From Bolinopsis microptera (Eukaryota; Ctenophora; Tentaculata; Lobata; Bolinopsidae), in NCBI RefSeq assembly GCF_026151205.1, contig NC_087081.1, positions 5,141,246-5,205,245 of the forward strand: a stretch of 64,000 nt of DNA, given 5' to 3'. Below, piece after piece: positions 21,661 to 32,329 of this stretch (positions are counted from its first letter, which is position 1; every line of letters begins with the position of its first letter). The translations under genes and the position numbers were made by a program. Under the pieces are notes generated by a model. It worked only from the letters and a program-made list of their open reading frames with translations. It was not told the origin of the DNA and made no database searches.

Positions 21661-22199
21661 CCGAGTACTGGTACAATTCACTAACAAAAGGAAGTTTGAC
21701 GAGAGCACTGCGTCGAGATTGTGTCTGTGACACATATACTCAAACTTGTCTTTGTGTAGTGCCACATTTTTCGTTCAGACCATTTTATGACACTGTTCAA
21801 GTTGTTTTGTAAGACAGATATGTCTTGTTCACAGGTTATCGAGATCGAAACACCAGTGTCTTATGATGGATTCAGTTATGCAATGTTCGATAGTTGAGCA
21901 TTTAGCTCCTTTGGAAGCCGAGATATCTTGTATAAAGTGCAGTGCTGTAATTGCTAATTGCGAGAGCGCAAATAGGTGCGGCCACATAATTCAACAACCT
22001 AATGTCTCAGGACTTTGAAATTATGCCTCATTCTCTATATATAGTGTATAACGCCATAGAATAGCATCTGTAAACAGTAAAAATACATACTAGGCACAGG
22101 TGGTATTTTAGTAATTTTGGGGTATTTTGGGGAATGCCTTAGTGGATTTTGGAAATCCCCCATAATATAGTACCCCTAAATACCCTTTGGCTTCCCCCT

Positions 22200-23390
22200 A
22201 TATATTCTTTCCGGTTTAAAAAATTTACTACAAGAGAAAAGGTGTCAGCAACGAACCAGACTTTCATATCAATTTGTCATTCTTCGAAGTTCCATACAGA
22301 CACATGAATAAATTACATGTATAATATATGTATTCATCTTTATTTATTCAATAACGTGCAGTTAAATACAATCTACAATACAATGTACATTTTCATTGTG
22401 TTGCTGGTTAATGATTTACTTTTACTCATTCCGGTCTGTTTGTTTACTTACTCCTACCCTTTTTAACTGCGGCAGTGAAATCCCGGGTTACACAGTATGT
22501 TAATAAATTGCCTTACCTTATTATAAAAGTATAAATTTGTAACCCGAATTCTCTTCCTCAGCGTTCACAAATTTGGTCAATTTGACACGAACCGCTGTGT
22601 CGACAAGATAAATTCACACAGCAAGGACAGCGAGACACCTGGTTTGTCAATATTACTTAAATTTGCTTCCTCTTGCCCTTCATATTTAATTGGTCGCTGG
22701 GTCAACCTCAATATCCACCTTTGTACTTAATGAATATTAAACAATCATGAATAGAATAAAAGAGATAAACCATAATTAATCCACCTTTTTATCCAGGCTA
22801 CGAAGTTCTAAAGAGTAGCAGCCGAGAAACATGATTTCCCCTAACGAGTGGTCGCAGCCGACAGCTGGAATTATGATACTAAGATTGCTGAAGGACTTAT
22901 TTGAAAACAAAAAACGAGTTACATATTGGATATTTTGATATATCAGTCAATTTTCAAGGGCATATGATAAGACTGGCGATATCTGCAGAACGTATAATAT
23001 TTAAAGTTTGTGACAATTTGAAATTCGAAACTCTGTGTAATACTTCTTTATATATAAGGTTCACTTTGAAATATAAAAGCGTTTATCGTGTAAGTATTTC
23101 GAAATATCAAACTACTAAAATTCATTAAATTAAAATCAACTTCTTAACGAGCAAGAATATCGTATTATTATCATCGGATTGGTTTTTATACAATAAAAAA
23201 TCCTGTCATATTACAGAAACTGAAAGCCTAGTTGGTGGTCGTATTGTTATCATCGGATTGGTTGAAATGCCCTCAAATTATTTCATACAATTTGATTGTT
23301 ATTTTAATCAATGAAGAAAAGTGAGTTTTCAGAAACTAGAATGTACTACAAAATAAGTAGTTTAAAACCTGAATTTAGGCTGTCTGGTAT
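22200..23390. other. non-coding, AT-rich
   Basis: No exon or repeat is recognised in this stretch. Short open frames show no family signal. Confidence 0.4.
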
Positions 23391-23395
23391 TATTA

Positions 23396-23495
23396 GGGCT
23401 GATAGCTCAATTGGTAAAGCACCATGCATGTAACTCGGAGGTTCACTAGGTTGGCGGATCATACCCGGCACTGTGCCGGCATATGATTTTCCGGA
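23396..23495 (+). repeat. tRNA-derived SINE head
   Basis: GGCTGATAGCTCAATTGGTAAAGCA is a good RNA polymerase III A box (TAGCTCAATTGG). About 55 bp on, GGCGGATCATACCCGGC resembles a degraded B box. A short CCGGCACTGTGCCGG palindrome follows. A related, weaker tRNA-like segment lies at about 23965-24110 (GGGCTGACTTGGTAAGGAGCC). A functional tRNA is unlikely, as no acceptor stem pairs. Confidence 0.5.
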
Positions 23496-24387
23496 TTGCT
23501 ACAAGTGGAAATCTAGTCAATTCAAATATCTGCTTGCAGATACAATCACAGCCCAACCAACGACTTCAGTCTTCATCAGACCGGCCCAACTAACTATACC
23601 ATCAGACCGATTCACCTACATCTGCATACGCCATCTGGGAGCCGTCAGTTTAGCTTGACTCGTGGGTTGAAAACATCGTTACAGTACTTCGTGAGTAGTA
23701 CAGTACTTCACAACGATAATCCGCCTCCCCAACAAAATATCGTATGTCATAATGTTACAGAAACTTAATATAAAGCATAGTGCGGTGCTCGTTGGAATGT
23801 CGTATTATTATCATTGGTTACGTTTGGTTGATATGCCCTCAAAGAATTTTAATTGTGTATTAAGGTTAGAGGTTATGAACAAATGGAAAGTGGCTTGTAT
23901 ATGATTTACAACCGGAAGTATTCATGCTGTCCGGTTTTTGTAATCGAGTTACCTATTTGAACGGCGACTGGCCCACAAGCCAGATTGAGTCAGTAGTCAT
24001 GTCTGGGCTGACTTGGTAAGGAGCCATGTTGTGTACTAACATGTCCAGCTACTCCGAAGTGCAAAATGTTTCCAGGATCTGAACTCTACCAATGAAAATT
24101 GCTCCATACACCATAGCAATTTTTATCAATATTAATCGATTTCAGCTCAGTCCAGGGTATTATGAAACAATGTTCATTATTTGCGGGAAATATTTCACAA
24201 CTGGATGGAAATAATGTCCGCACATATGCCACCTATCATACCAGAGCAAATCCAACACAGTTTATGATAAAAATAAACAATAATAGCCCTTAAAACATCG
24301 GTCGATCCTAAAGTTCTGTCAAACTTTCACAAATTCTCGGATATTTTACTGTGCCATTTTATATTGTATTTTACGGACGAAATGATC

Positions 24388-24518
24388 CCAGGGGGGACTC
24401 CCAACCCACCGCTTCGGCGGGTAGTTGATGCACCGTTCAGAAGCAAGACCCACTCCTATATATATCCGGTCTACTTGCTGTCAGGTGTCTCAGCTACATG
24501 GGTTGGGGGTCCCCCTTT
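24388..24518. repeat. short inverted repeat element
   Basis: GGGGGGACTCCCAACCCA near 24390 returns as TGGGTTGGGGGTCCCCC at about 24500-24516, followed by a T run. It is a stem of about 17 bp around a loop of about 95 bp. This may be a tiny MITE or a hairpin. Confidence 0.6.
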
Positions 24519-25197
24519 TTTTTTATACAAAAAATTTCTCGGATTTATGTAGCACGCGGATACCAATTTTATATACCGAGGAATGAATTTTACCATATTA
24601 AAGACAAAAGTAAGCGCGGCGCGACGTGCATCCAACTGTCATTTTTAGGCGAGTTTAACTCTCATAAATAAGATGGCTATTTATCCTGGATTCTTAAGAC
24701 AGATATTTAGCCTGGCTACGGCGCGCCAACCCTCATATTTAGCTAGCCTAAGAAACCCTATTTAGCCTGGCTAAACTGCGCTAGCCTGGCTAGATTTTTT
24801 GTAGGGAAGTGTTGCTTAAAAATTACATCTCTTCGTGGGGGGACTTTAGACCCCTCCCTAGTGCGATTCACCATTACCATTAGTTGTTAAAATAATTTGG
24901 GATCGTATCTTATTTATTGTTGTATGGGGTCGGGAACAACCAAATAAAATGTGTGACTCTACGGTGTCTAAAAATATTGACTAGGGCCACGCCCATATTT
25001 TTCACCAATTATTAACAGTTAAAATTATCTTGATTGTCAATATAGTCATGAAGGAGTACGTATGAAAGGAGTTCTAAATGAATGCTCCTTTAATATAAAC
25101 AGTAAAAAATTAATTTTAGTCGAGATCTCAGGTCTCTACAATGTAGGCAAGTTCCTGCAGGGGTTTGCGCCTTGTGCAGAAGCACGAAATTCACTCA

Positions 25198-25520
25198 GCT
25201 CACCAAGTTTGAGATTCAAGCAAATCGAGGATGTTCAAAGGGTACAGGATGATCAGCTCGACAAAATACCGATAGATCCTATTTCGTAGGTGATTAAATT
25301 ACTCCTCCACATCCAGTCTTACCCTCCAATTGGACATAAATCAATAGCTGAAGTAGCTCTGATACAACCGATTAGAACCTGTAAGACTGGCCTCCACTCT
25401 CCAGCTCGCCATTTTTGAGATTCAAGCAAAATACCGGTACAACTTATTTCGTAGGCCCTAAATTACTCCTCCAGATCAAGTCTTATTCTTCAATTGAACA
25501 TAACTCAATAGCTGATGTAA
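25198..25520. repeat. diverged direct duplication of about 120 bp
   Basis: The block with TTTGAGATTCAAGCAAA, CCTATTTCGTAGG and CAATAGCTGA at 25198-25345 recurs at 25405-25520 with several differences. No coding sense is seen. Confidence 0.65.
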
Positions 25521-26317
25521 GTATAATCAACTGAGTAGTAATAACAATAAGATTTACGTAGAATTTATTGTCTTGCACTATTTATAGTTTGTTCAACTTT
25601 GTGGTAGGTTGAGATGGACGGAATTTCTAACCTGTTCGTTGTTCGCTGTCAATGTCATATCCTTTTTCTTTTCCTGATTTTCCTGGAAAAGAATGATATC
25701 ACTTAGCGTAACATCATACATACGGAATTTTTCTGGTCCGGCATTTCATTAAACGTTGGAACTTTCCACAAATAAAACTGTCGAATAGACTATAACGTGA
25801 ATACTGAATAATGGGAACGATAAGATAGAATCCGTTTATTTAATTTCAAACATCATACCTTGGAGTTGACTGTAGTAACCCTGAACTAGGAAGATCAGTA
25901 GAGGCAGTGCGATCAAAAGATTAACTTTCATTCTCGCTTCACCTGATTTCGAGAGTCGTTGTCTTTGGCTGATTTAGCTAATTAAAATGGAATATTGTGT
26001 TAACGCAACAATTTATCAAAATCTCCAACAACGATGATATGCAAAAAACAAAACATAGATATGCAAAATCGAGAACTCGATTAAAACTAAAAAATAAAAA
26101 TGCTGAACTATTGAGGTCAGGCAAACAAATAAAAGCCCAAAATCAAATCAGTTTGAATTTCATTTACTCAACGGTTTGGTCATTTATATCAATATGATTA
26201 AAATGAAAAACGCCAAATAACCTATGAGGGGCTGCAATAACGGTTGTGTTAGAAATCGCTTACTATTTTTTAAATGACAGGATTTGTATGGGGAAAGGGT
26301 TCGGGAGTCCCTAAAAT

Positions 26318-27768
26318 GACTTACAGGGTAGGAGTAACAACTAGATGGGTGGGGGAGCGTAATAATGTCATTTCTACAGTGTGTTTAAATTTAAAGTTAC
26401 TTACTGGGCAGGAGTAACAACTAGATGGGGAGGGGGAGCGTAATAATGTAATTTCTACACTGTGTTTAAATTCAAAGTGACTTACAGGGCAGGAGTAACA
26501 ACTAGATGGAGAGGGGGAGCATAATAATGTAATTTCTACACTGTGTTTAAATTTAAAGTTACTTACAGGGCAGGAGTAAAAACTAGATGGGGAGGGGGAG
26601 CGTAATAATGTAATTTCTACAGTGTGTTTAAATTTAAAGTGACTTACAGGGCAGAAATAACAACTAAATGGGGAGGGGGAGCGTAATAATGTAATATCTA
26701 CACTGTGTTTAAATTTAAAGTTACTTACAGGGCAGGAGTAACAACTAGATGGAGAGGGGGAGCATAATAATGTAATTTCTACACTGTGTTTAAATCTAAA
26801 GTAACTTACAGGGCAGTAGTAACAACTAGATGGGGAGGGGGAGTGTAATAATGTAATTTCTACACTGTGTTTAAATTTAAAGTGACTTACAGGGCAGGAG
26901 TAACAACTAGATGGGGAGGGGGAGTGTAATAATGTAATTTCTACACTGTGTTTAAATTTAAAGTGACTTACAGGGCAGGAATAACAACTAGATGGGGAAG
27001 GGGAGCGTAATAATGTAATTTCTACACTGTGTTTAAATTTAAAGTTACTTACAGGGCAGGAATAACAACTAGATGGGGAGGGGGAGTGTAATAATGTAAT
27101 TTCTACACTGTGTTTAAATTTAAAGTGACTTACAGGGCAGGAGTAACAACTAGATGTGGAGGGGGAGCGTAATAATGTAATTTCTACACTGTGTTTAAAT
27201 TTAAAGTGACTTACAGGGCAGGAGTAACAACTAGATGGGGAGGGGGAGCGTAATAATGTAATTTCTACACTGTGTTTAAATTTAAAGTGACTTACAGGGC
27301 AGGAGTAACAACTAGATGGGGAGGGGGAGCATAATAATGTTATTTCTACACTATGTTTAAATTTAAGGTGACTTACAGGGCAGAAATAACAACTAAATGA
27401 GGAGGGGGAGTGTAATAATGTAATTTCTACACTTTGTTTAAATTTAAAGTTACTTACAGGGCAGGAGTAACAACTAGATGGGGAGGGGGAGTGTAATAAT
27501 GTAATTTCTACACTGTGTTTAAATTTAAAGTAGCTTACAGGGCAGGAGTAACAACTAGATGGGGAGGGGGAGTGTAATAATGTAATTTCTACACTGTGTT
27601 TAAATTTAAAGTTACTTACAGGGCAGGAGTAACAACTAGATGGGGAGGGGGAGTGTAATAATGTAATTTCTACACTCTGTTTAAATTTAAAGTGACTTAC
27701 AGGGCAGGAGTAACAACTAGATGGGGAGGGGGAGCGTAATAATGTAATTTCTACACTGTGTTTAAATA
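26318..27768. repeat. 81-bp satellite, about 18 copies
   Basis: The unit includes ACTTACAGGGCAGGAGTAAC, AACTAGATGGGGAGGGGGAG and TTCTACACTGTGTTTAAA. Period 81 bp, measured at 26461, 26542 and 26623. Copies differ by a few substitutions. The GT/AG-like ACTTACAGGGCAG could mimic a splice acceptor in each unit. Confidence 0.97.
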
Positions 27769-28401
27769 ATAAGTGATAACTTATAAGGAAAATAAGTGAT
27801 AGTGGTCATTTTAACTGATAGGTTTGAAACTAAGTGAACACACCCCAGTTAAATTCGTCAGCCCAAAGTAAATATGCGTCCTTGGTAACTACCTCTGGAC
27901 AGTAAATTTCAATAACTGTAGCGGCAGAAATTGCGATATTTTCCAAACCAAATTAACCACATGAACATCTAAGCAGCGTGTGATTGGTCCAAGCATGTAA
28001 CCAAACACCAAAATATGCTGCTGAGTTGGCGGGGATGTTTAAGGAAAATCTCTCAATTTTTGGTTTTCCTGAAATTATATGATCATTTTCCACGTCCGTA
28101 ATTATTTTCGTTCAAATTTACCCGTGAGTAGAAGATTTCCCCTACACCAATCTAACATATTTATTAATTCTCTTTAGATCTAACAAATGATGGATATCCT
28201 GTAAACACCACCAGAGAGAGGGGTGAGATTACAAAGATACTGTTATTGGTTACCATAGTAACCATCTGTAGTACCATGGTAACAGAGATCTTGTTAAGGT
28301 TCACAAGAGCAAGAGGAAATGAGTCAACTTTATATATTACGTAAATCCACATGTGCCACGTAAATGCAGCAGTGTGCACAGTGTGGCACTTGTGTTACTA
28401 T

Positions 28402-28640
28402 CATGCAGCACTTGTGTCACTAATATGCAGAACTTGCGGCATTAACATGCGGCACTTGCGGCACTAACATGTGGCACTTGCGGCACTTGCGGCACTAACA
28501 TGCGGCACTTGCGGCACTAACATGCAGCACTTGCTGCACTAACATGCGGCACTTGCGGCACTAACATGCAGCACTTGCTGCACTAACATGCGGCACTTGC
28601 GGCACTAACATGCGGCACTTGTGGCACTAATATGCGGCAC
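28402..28640. repeat. 22-bp tandem repeat (GCGGCACTTGCGGCACTAACAT)
   Basis: About 11 copies with small variants and an inner 11-bp half-repeat (GCGGCACTTGC, GCGGCACTAAC). It ends just before the acceptor of the next exon. Confidence 0.93.
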
Positions 28641-28662
28641 AAAGTTTTATGTAATTCAACAG

Positions 28663-29918
28663 CTGATTCTTTAGCCCAGGTTTCAATACATGAAGCTGTT
28701 GATATCGTTGTTTGCGAACCTATTGACTCTCCCATTCAAGATTCAACTGACGAAGCTGAATTTTATTCTCCGACAGAAGGAGATCCTTTTGCTCAGATGA
28801 TCACACAAAATGAAACATACGATTTAACCGGATTTGGTGAGCCTCTTGCAGACAAGATCTTGCAAAATGAAGCCGAGGAAGAGAATATGTTACCTGAATC
28901 ACGACATCATCACCACGAACTTGACTCGGTGAACCTAAACGAAACTTCTGTCAAAATGGACATACAGAGCGACGTTACTGTTGATGATAGTCAGATAATG
29001 GTAGACGGATCACAGTACCTTACAACTGGTCACGATGAAATAGAAGCTGAATTAATCTCCTCAGGTCCAATGTTCACCCCACCTGAAGAAGAAGAGAACT
29101 GTCCACTGCTGTCAAGTGAGGTAGTGGAGGTGAACGAGAAATGTAGAGAGTGGATAAACTCAACTTCCTCCTGTGATGAGATATTTCACAGTTTTGAAAC
29201 GAAGACAGACCGTGAGGAGAACCAGGTGGAGACTGATGGTCGAGACATATCCCTGGACATGTTACATGAGAGAGCGAGGAACCTGGGAATAACAATAGAA
29301 TTGGCAGGAGGATGTGGAGGGCGCAATGTGGAGGAGGAAGAAGCAGAACCCACAGAACTTGAGGAGGAATACGAGCCAATAGAAATATTAGAGCAAACTC
29401 CCGAGACGGACTACTTTGATCCACCGATAGAAGAGACTCCAGATTTTAGAAGCAGTCCACCTGCCAGCTGTATATCCGATGACCCCGCGGGGGAACTTGA
29501 CGATACAGCTGATAATTGTACTGAAGTTGATGAGGAACTAACCAAGACGGAGCTAGTCCAGTATCCAGAGACCCTGGACCTCTGTGAGCTGGATGAGGAC
29601 GACATGGTCAGCGCCCTGAGTCCCCGAGGTATCAGCGGTCTGACCACCTCTGATCTCCTAGGAGATCTGAACAAGACCCCCAACTTTGTGCTCCCTGCCA
29701 TGGAGTTACTCTCCGGACTGGGCATTTCTAAAACTTTAAAACGGAACAAAAGTCTAGACGATCACTCGATTTCGGAGTCTGGAACCCCGGAGGCAGACTC
29801 CGGGTACGCAGCGAGCAGTGCTCCGACCACGCCCTTAGACATGCGCAAGACTCGGGGTAAGGAGGTGATGAGGGTCGTGTTTGGGATTGAGGAGCAGGCT
29901 TTAGATGTGGAGTTATAG
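28663..29918 (+). CDS. last exon of an acidic, probably disordered protein
   Basis: An open frame of about 418 codons. It probably starts at the acceptor TTTTATGTAATTCAACAG (28662) or TTCTTTAGCCCAG (28679), because the upstream ATG at 28632 lies in the tandem repeat. It is rich in Glu and Asp with few hydrophobic blocks (EEEEAEPTELEEEYEPIE; HHHHE; many S/T). The C-terminal part, from about residue 330, is more ordered and basic, with ALSPRGISGLTTSDLLGDL and LLSGLGISKTLKRNKSLDDH. The last residues are GKEVMRVVFGIEEQALDVEL. GC and codon use stand out clearly from the flanks. I do not recognise the family. It could be a regulatory or scaffold tail. Confidence 0.75.
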
Positions 29919-29990
29919 AAGCTTCTAGAAGCTTCTAGAAGCTTCTAGAAGGTTCTAGAAGGTTGTAGAACTAGAAGGTTCTGAGTATTG
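29917..29990. promoter_or_regulatory. decamer array resembling a heat-shock element
   Basis: Starting inside the stop codon of the acidic protein, AGAAGCTTCT is repeated, giving about 11 alternating nGAAn/nTTCn pentamers (10 fit; one reads GTTGT), degrading after 29971. This is the HSF-binding pattern. It lies in the 3' UTR or downstream region, so function is unproven and it may be just a 10-bp tandem repeat. Confidence 0.45.
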
Positions 29991-29991
29991 A

Positions 29992-31420
29992 GCACTGAGC
30001 AGTATCCTGTGCTCTGTTTTTTAGGATATGTGTCATCGTGTGATTGAAAGGTTGAAAATCAGTAAAATTGACGATTGTACAAATCGTCGATACAAAATGC
30101 TATGATGATAAATTAAAAAGTAGACTTACCTGTATCCAAGAGTTGGACGAGAATCTTTCTATTGAACACATAGGCTATCACGCGTAAATTTTTCGGCTGT
30201 TTTTTTAATTTTCAATCAACCAACGAAGGCACAAATGCATTAAAGTTAAATAATGTTTTGGTCACTTTGTAGAACTTGGCTGTGACATTGGAATGTTTGG
30301 CAGATTAACCCTTATCTGACAAAGTACTCGTGTAGAATGTGTTTTACCTTTTAAAGTAGCAATAGAATATCATGCAGCCAGAAATAAATTTTATGGAGAA
30401 AATCATTTTTAATTTGATCTGATTCTTATGCCTGATTCACATACCTAGCATGAAATATTTGCCTACTTGCTTGCACTTGTGTAAGTCTGTTGAAGCATTA
30501 GTATCAGGCGTTGCCTGCTACAGGCTACCCCGAAACTAGAAGCTTGCTTTAATTAATTAATAATAATTTGATTCTTACTGATTCTAAGTTATAATTACTA
30601 AAGCTACGAAGCAGGAACACGTTAAAATTTAAAGATTGATTTTTACCGCAGTGATTTGCCGAAGTGACTTGTTTTGAAAATCTATAAACTGCTGATTTGG
30701 AAATGTATTTTGGCTTCCATTTTTCAGCTGCTATAAACACCGCAATTTATTTTATTCTGGTTACCTCTGAATTCTAATTCTTGCAAACATTTTTCGGCTG
30801 ATTTTGACTTTTTGGCTTCGATCTTATTTCTGCGGCCCTGTTATTCTTTCCGACAGTGATTTGAAGTCTATAATGCTATAATGGTGTAGTAACAGTTACT
30901 CATTCGGTTGAAGCTGATTTTAAAACTCCATCTAGAATATTATGCTGAATTTAGACTGATCCAAACTTTTAAACCTTGTGTTTTTGGTTTAATCCTACTG
31001 TTCTAATTTATATAGGTCTATATTGCGTTTATCACTACTTACAAAATATGGATGGTCGTATATTATGTAGGTGGTAAAAGTAATCTGCTTTGGGAATGGT
31101 TACTGTGTCCACGCAATGTCTGGTCAAATAACGTCCGATAAGGTAAATAAACACAAAAACAATTAAATAAAACACAAAAAGACGGTTTTCCGAATTTTTT
31201 ATTTTTTTTAATGAAAATCTTTTCAAAATTTACATACAATATAACATGTGGCGCAAAATAAAATCAAAATATAACTGATTGCGATCTCTAAAGGACAGAT
31301 GTATGTAAATTTCAAAGGGAAACCAGAACGCAGTAAAATTGTAGTCGAAACCACACCGCACAAGCCTAGTCCCTGGTAAATGAAAATCAATCAAATAATA
31401 TGTTGATAAAAGATCATATC
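29992..31420. other. non-coding, no gene recognised
   Basis: AT-rich. No exon, repeat or RNA gene is recognised. The 3' end of the acidic gene's transcript should be here. An AATAAA on the minus strand near 31198 could serve the ORF1-like gene that follows. Confidence 0.4.
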
Positions 31421-31422
31421 CA

Positions 31423-32322
31423 TCAGTCCTTCTCGGAGCTTACGATCTTATTGTTCCTTATAACATGAACTCGCTGAGGCTCCAATTCCCGTTTCTGCTT
31501 AACTTCAAGAACTAACTTCCTGAAGGCAGCTCTCTGCTCGGCTGATCGGTCGGGGCTGATGTACACTGAGTCATACCCCTCCACTTCTCTTAGTTTTCTC
31601 GCTTTGCTCAACACTCGCCGCACATGATCTGAGCCGCTGAGAGTGAACTTGATAGGTTTAACGGCTGGTCCTCCATCTGATACAGTTCTCCCCATCCTAC
31701 AGCAAGAAACGATTCGAGGTTTCTCATCTATGTTTTCTAGTACTTCAAGCACTCTCTTTTCCAGGATTTCTTCACTCTTTTCTGGTAGACCGTAGATGAC
31801 CAGATTTTGACTACGATCCTCTTCCTCGGAGGCACTTTTCAGAGCAGCTTTCATTTTCTTAGGCGCTAGCGCCTTGCTGCATGAATTCTTCACAACTGAC
31901 GACCAGGCTTTGAGTTCGCTTTTCACTGTCGTCTGAACAGAGGTCAAATCTTCACTTTTCTTCTCAAGCAATTGTCCTTGCAGTTTAATCACAGTGTTCT
32001 GATATGCAATCTTTTCGTCCTTCAGTTGGTCGATTTCATTTTGTAGTTTGGTGGCTGAAAACAACAGCGGTGAACAATAACTGTCGAGAATGTCGATAAA
32101 AGTTTCCATCCAATCACACAGTATAGCCTTGGTGATCTGAGGCTTGTTGAGCGTTTCTTTACGTAACACATTGGATTTCTGAACACCTGCCGCTTGACGC
32201 ATATCGTTGAGTAGCATAATCTGAGCACCCAAAATCTGTTCAGCATACATTGATCTGAATTTGAGTGTAGAGTAATTCATCGCTATTTCATTGTCAAGAT
32301 TCTCCAAGTATTTGTTAACCAT
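31423..32322 (-). CDS. LINE ORF1-like protein
   Basis: An intact ORF of 299 codons. Residues 80-140 form a coiled coil (LQNEIDQLKDEKIAYQNTVI...). Residues 170-290 match the RRM-like and C-terminal region of LINE ORF1 proteins: RSQNLVIYGLPEKSEE, RIVSCCRMGR, KPIKFTLSGSDHVRRVLSKA, VYISPDRSAEQRAAFRKLV. Such proteins bind RNA and form particles for retrotransposition. No ORF2 (endonuclease/RT) follows within the next several kb on the minus strand. It is therefore a truncated LINE copy or a domesticated ORF1. A minus-strand AATAAA lies about 220 bp past the stop. Confidence 0.75.
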   Translation of the reverse strand: MVNKYLENLDNEIAMNYSTLKFRSMYAEQILGAQIMLLNDMRQAAGVQKSNVLRKETLNKPQITKAILCDWMETFIDILDSYCSPLLFSATKLQNEIDQLKDEKIAYQNTVIKLQGQLLEKKSEDLTSVQTTVKSELKAWSSVVKNSCSKALAPKKMKAALKSASEEEDRSQNLVIYGLPEKSEEILEKRVLEVLENIDEKPRIVSCCRMGRTVSDGGPAVKPIKFTLSGSDHVRRVLSKARKLREVEGYDSVYISPDRSAEQRAAFRKLVLEVKQKRELEPQRVHVIRNNKIVSSEKD

Positions 32323-32329
32323 GATGTAC

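Larger units (their letters stand above)
19680..22197. mobile_element. 2.5-kb outer inverted-repeat element with nested palindrome
   Basis: GGGGAAGCCAAGGGGTA at 19680 returns inverted as TACCCTTTGGCTTCCCC ending at about 22197. A second inverted pair inside it (about 20405-20500 and 21893-21990, sharing the segment with GAGAGCGCAAAT) shows that the inversion extends inward, though the arms have diverged. It contains RT remnants and the inner palindrome at 20523-21416. Confidence 0.6.

Noticed and set aside
23396-23470. Functional tRNA gene
   Set aside because: The A box is good, but the B box is degraded and no cloverleaf or acceptor stem forms.
24364-24552. 62-codon plus-strand ORF
   Set aside because: It overlaps a short inverted-repeat element and has no recognisable domain.
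26318-27768. CRISPR-like array
   Set aside because: The 81-bp units are contiguous with no unique spacers, and the genome is eukaryotic. It is a satellite.
29074-29749. Two minus-strand frames over the acidic gene
   Set aside because: They are antisense shadows of a well-supported plus-strand exon.
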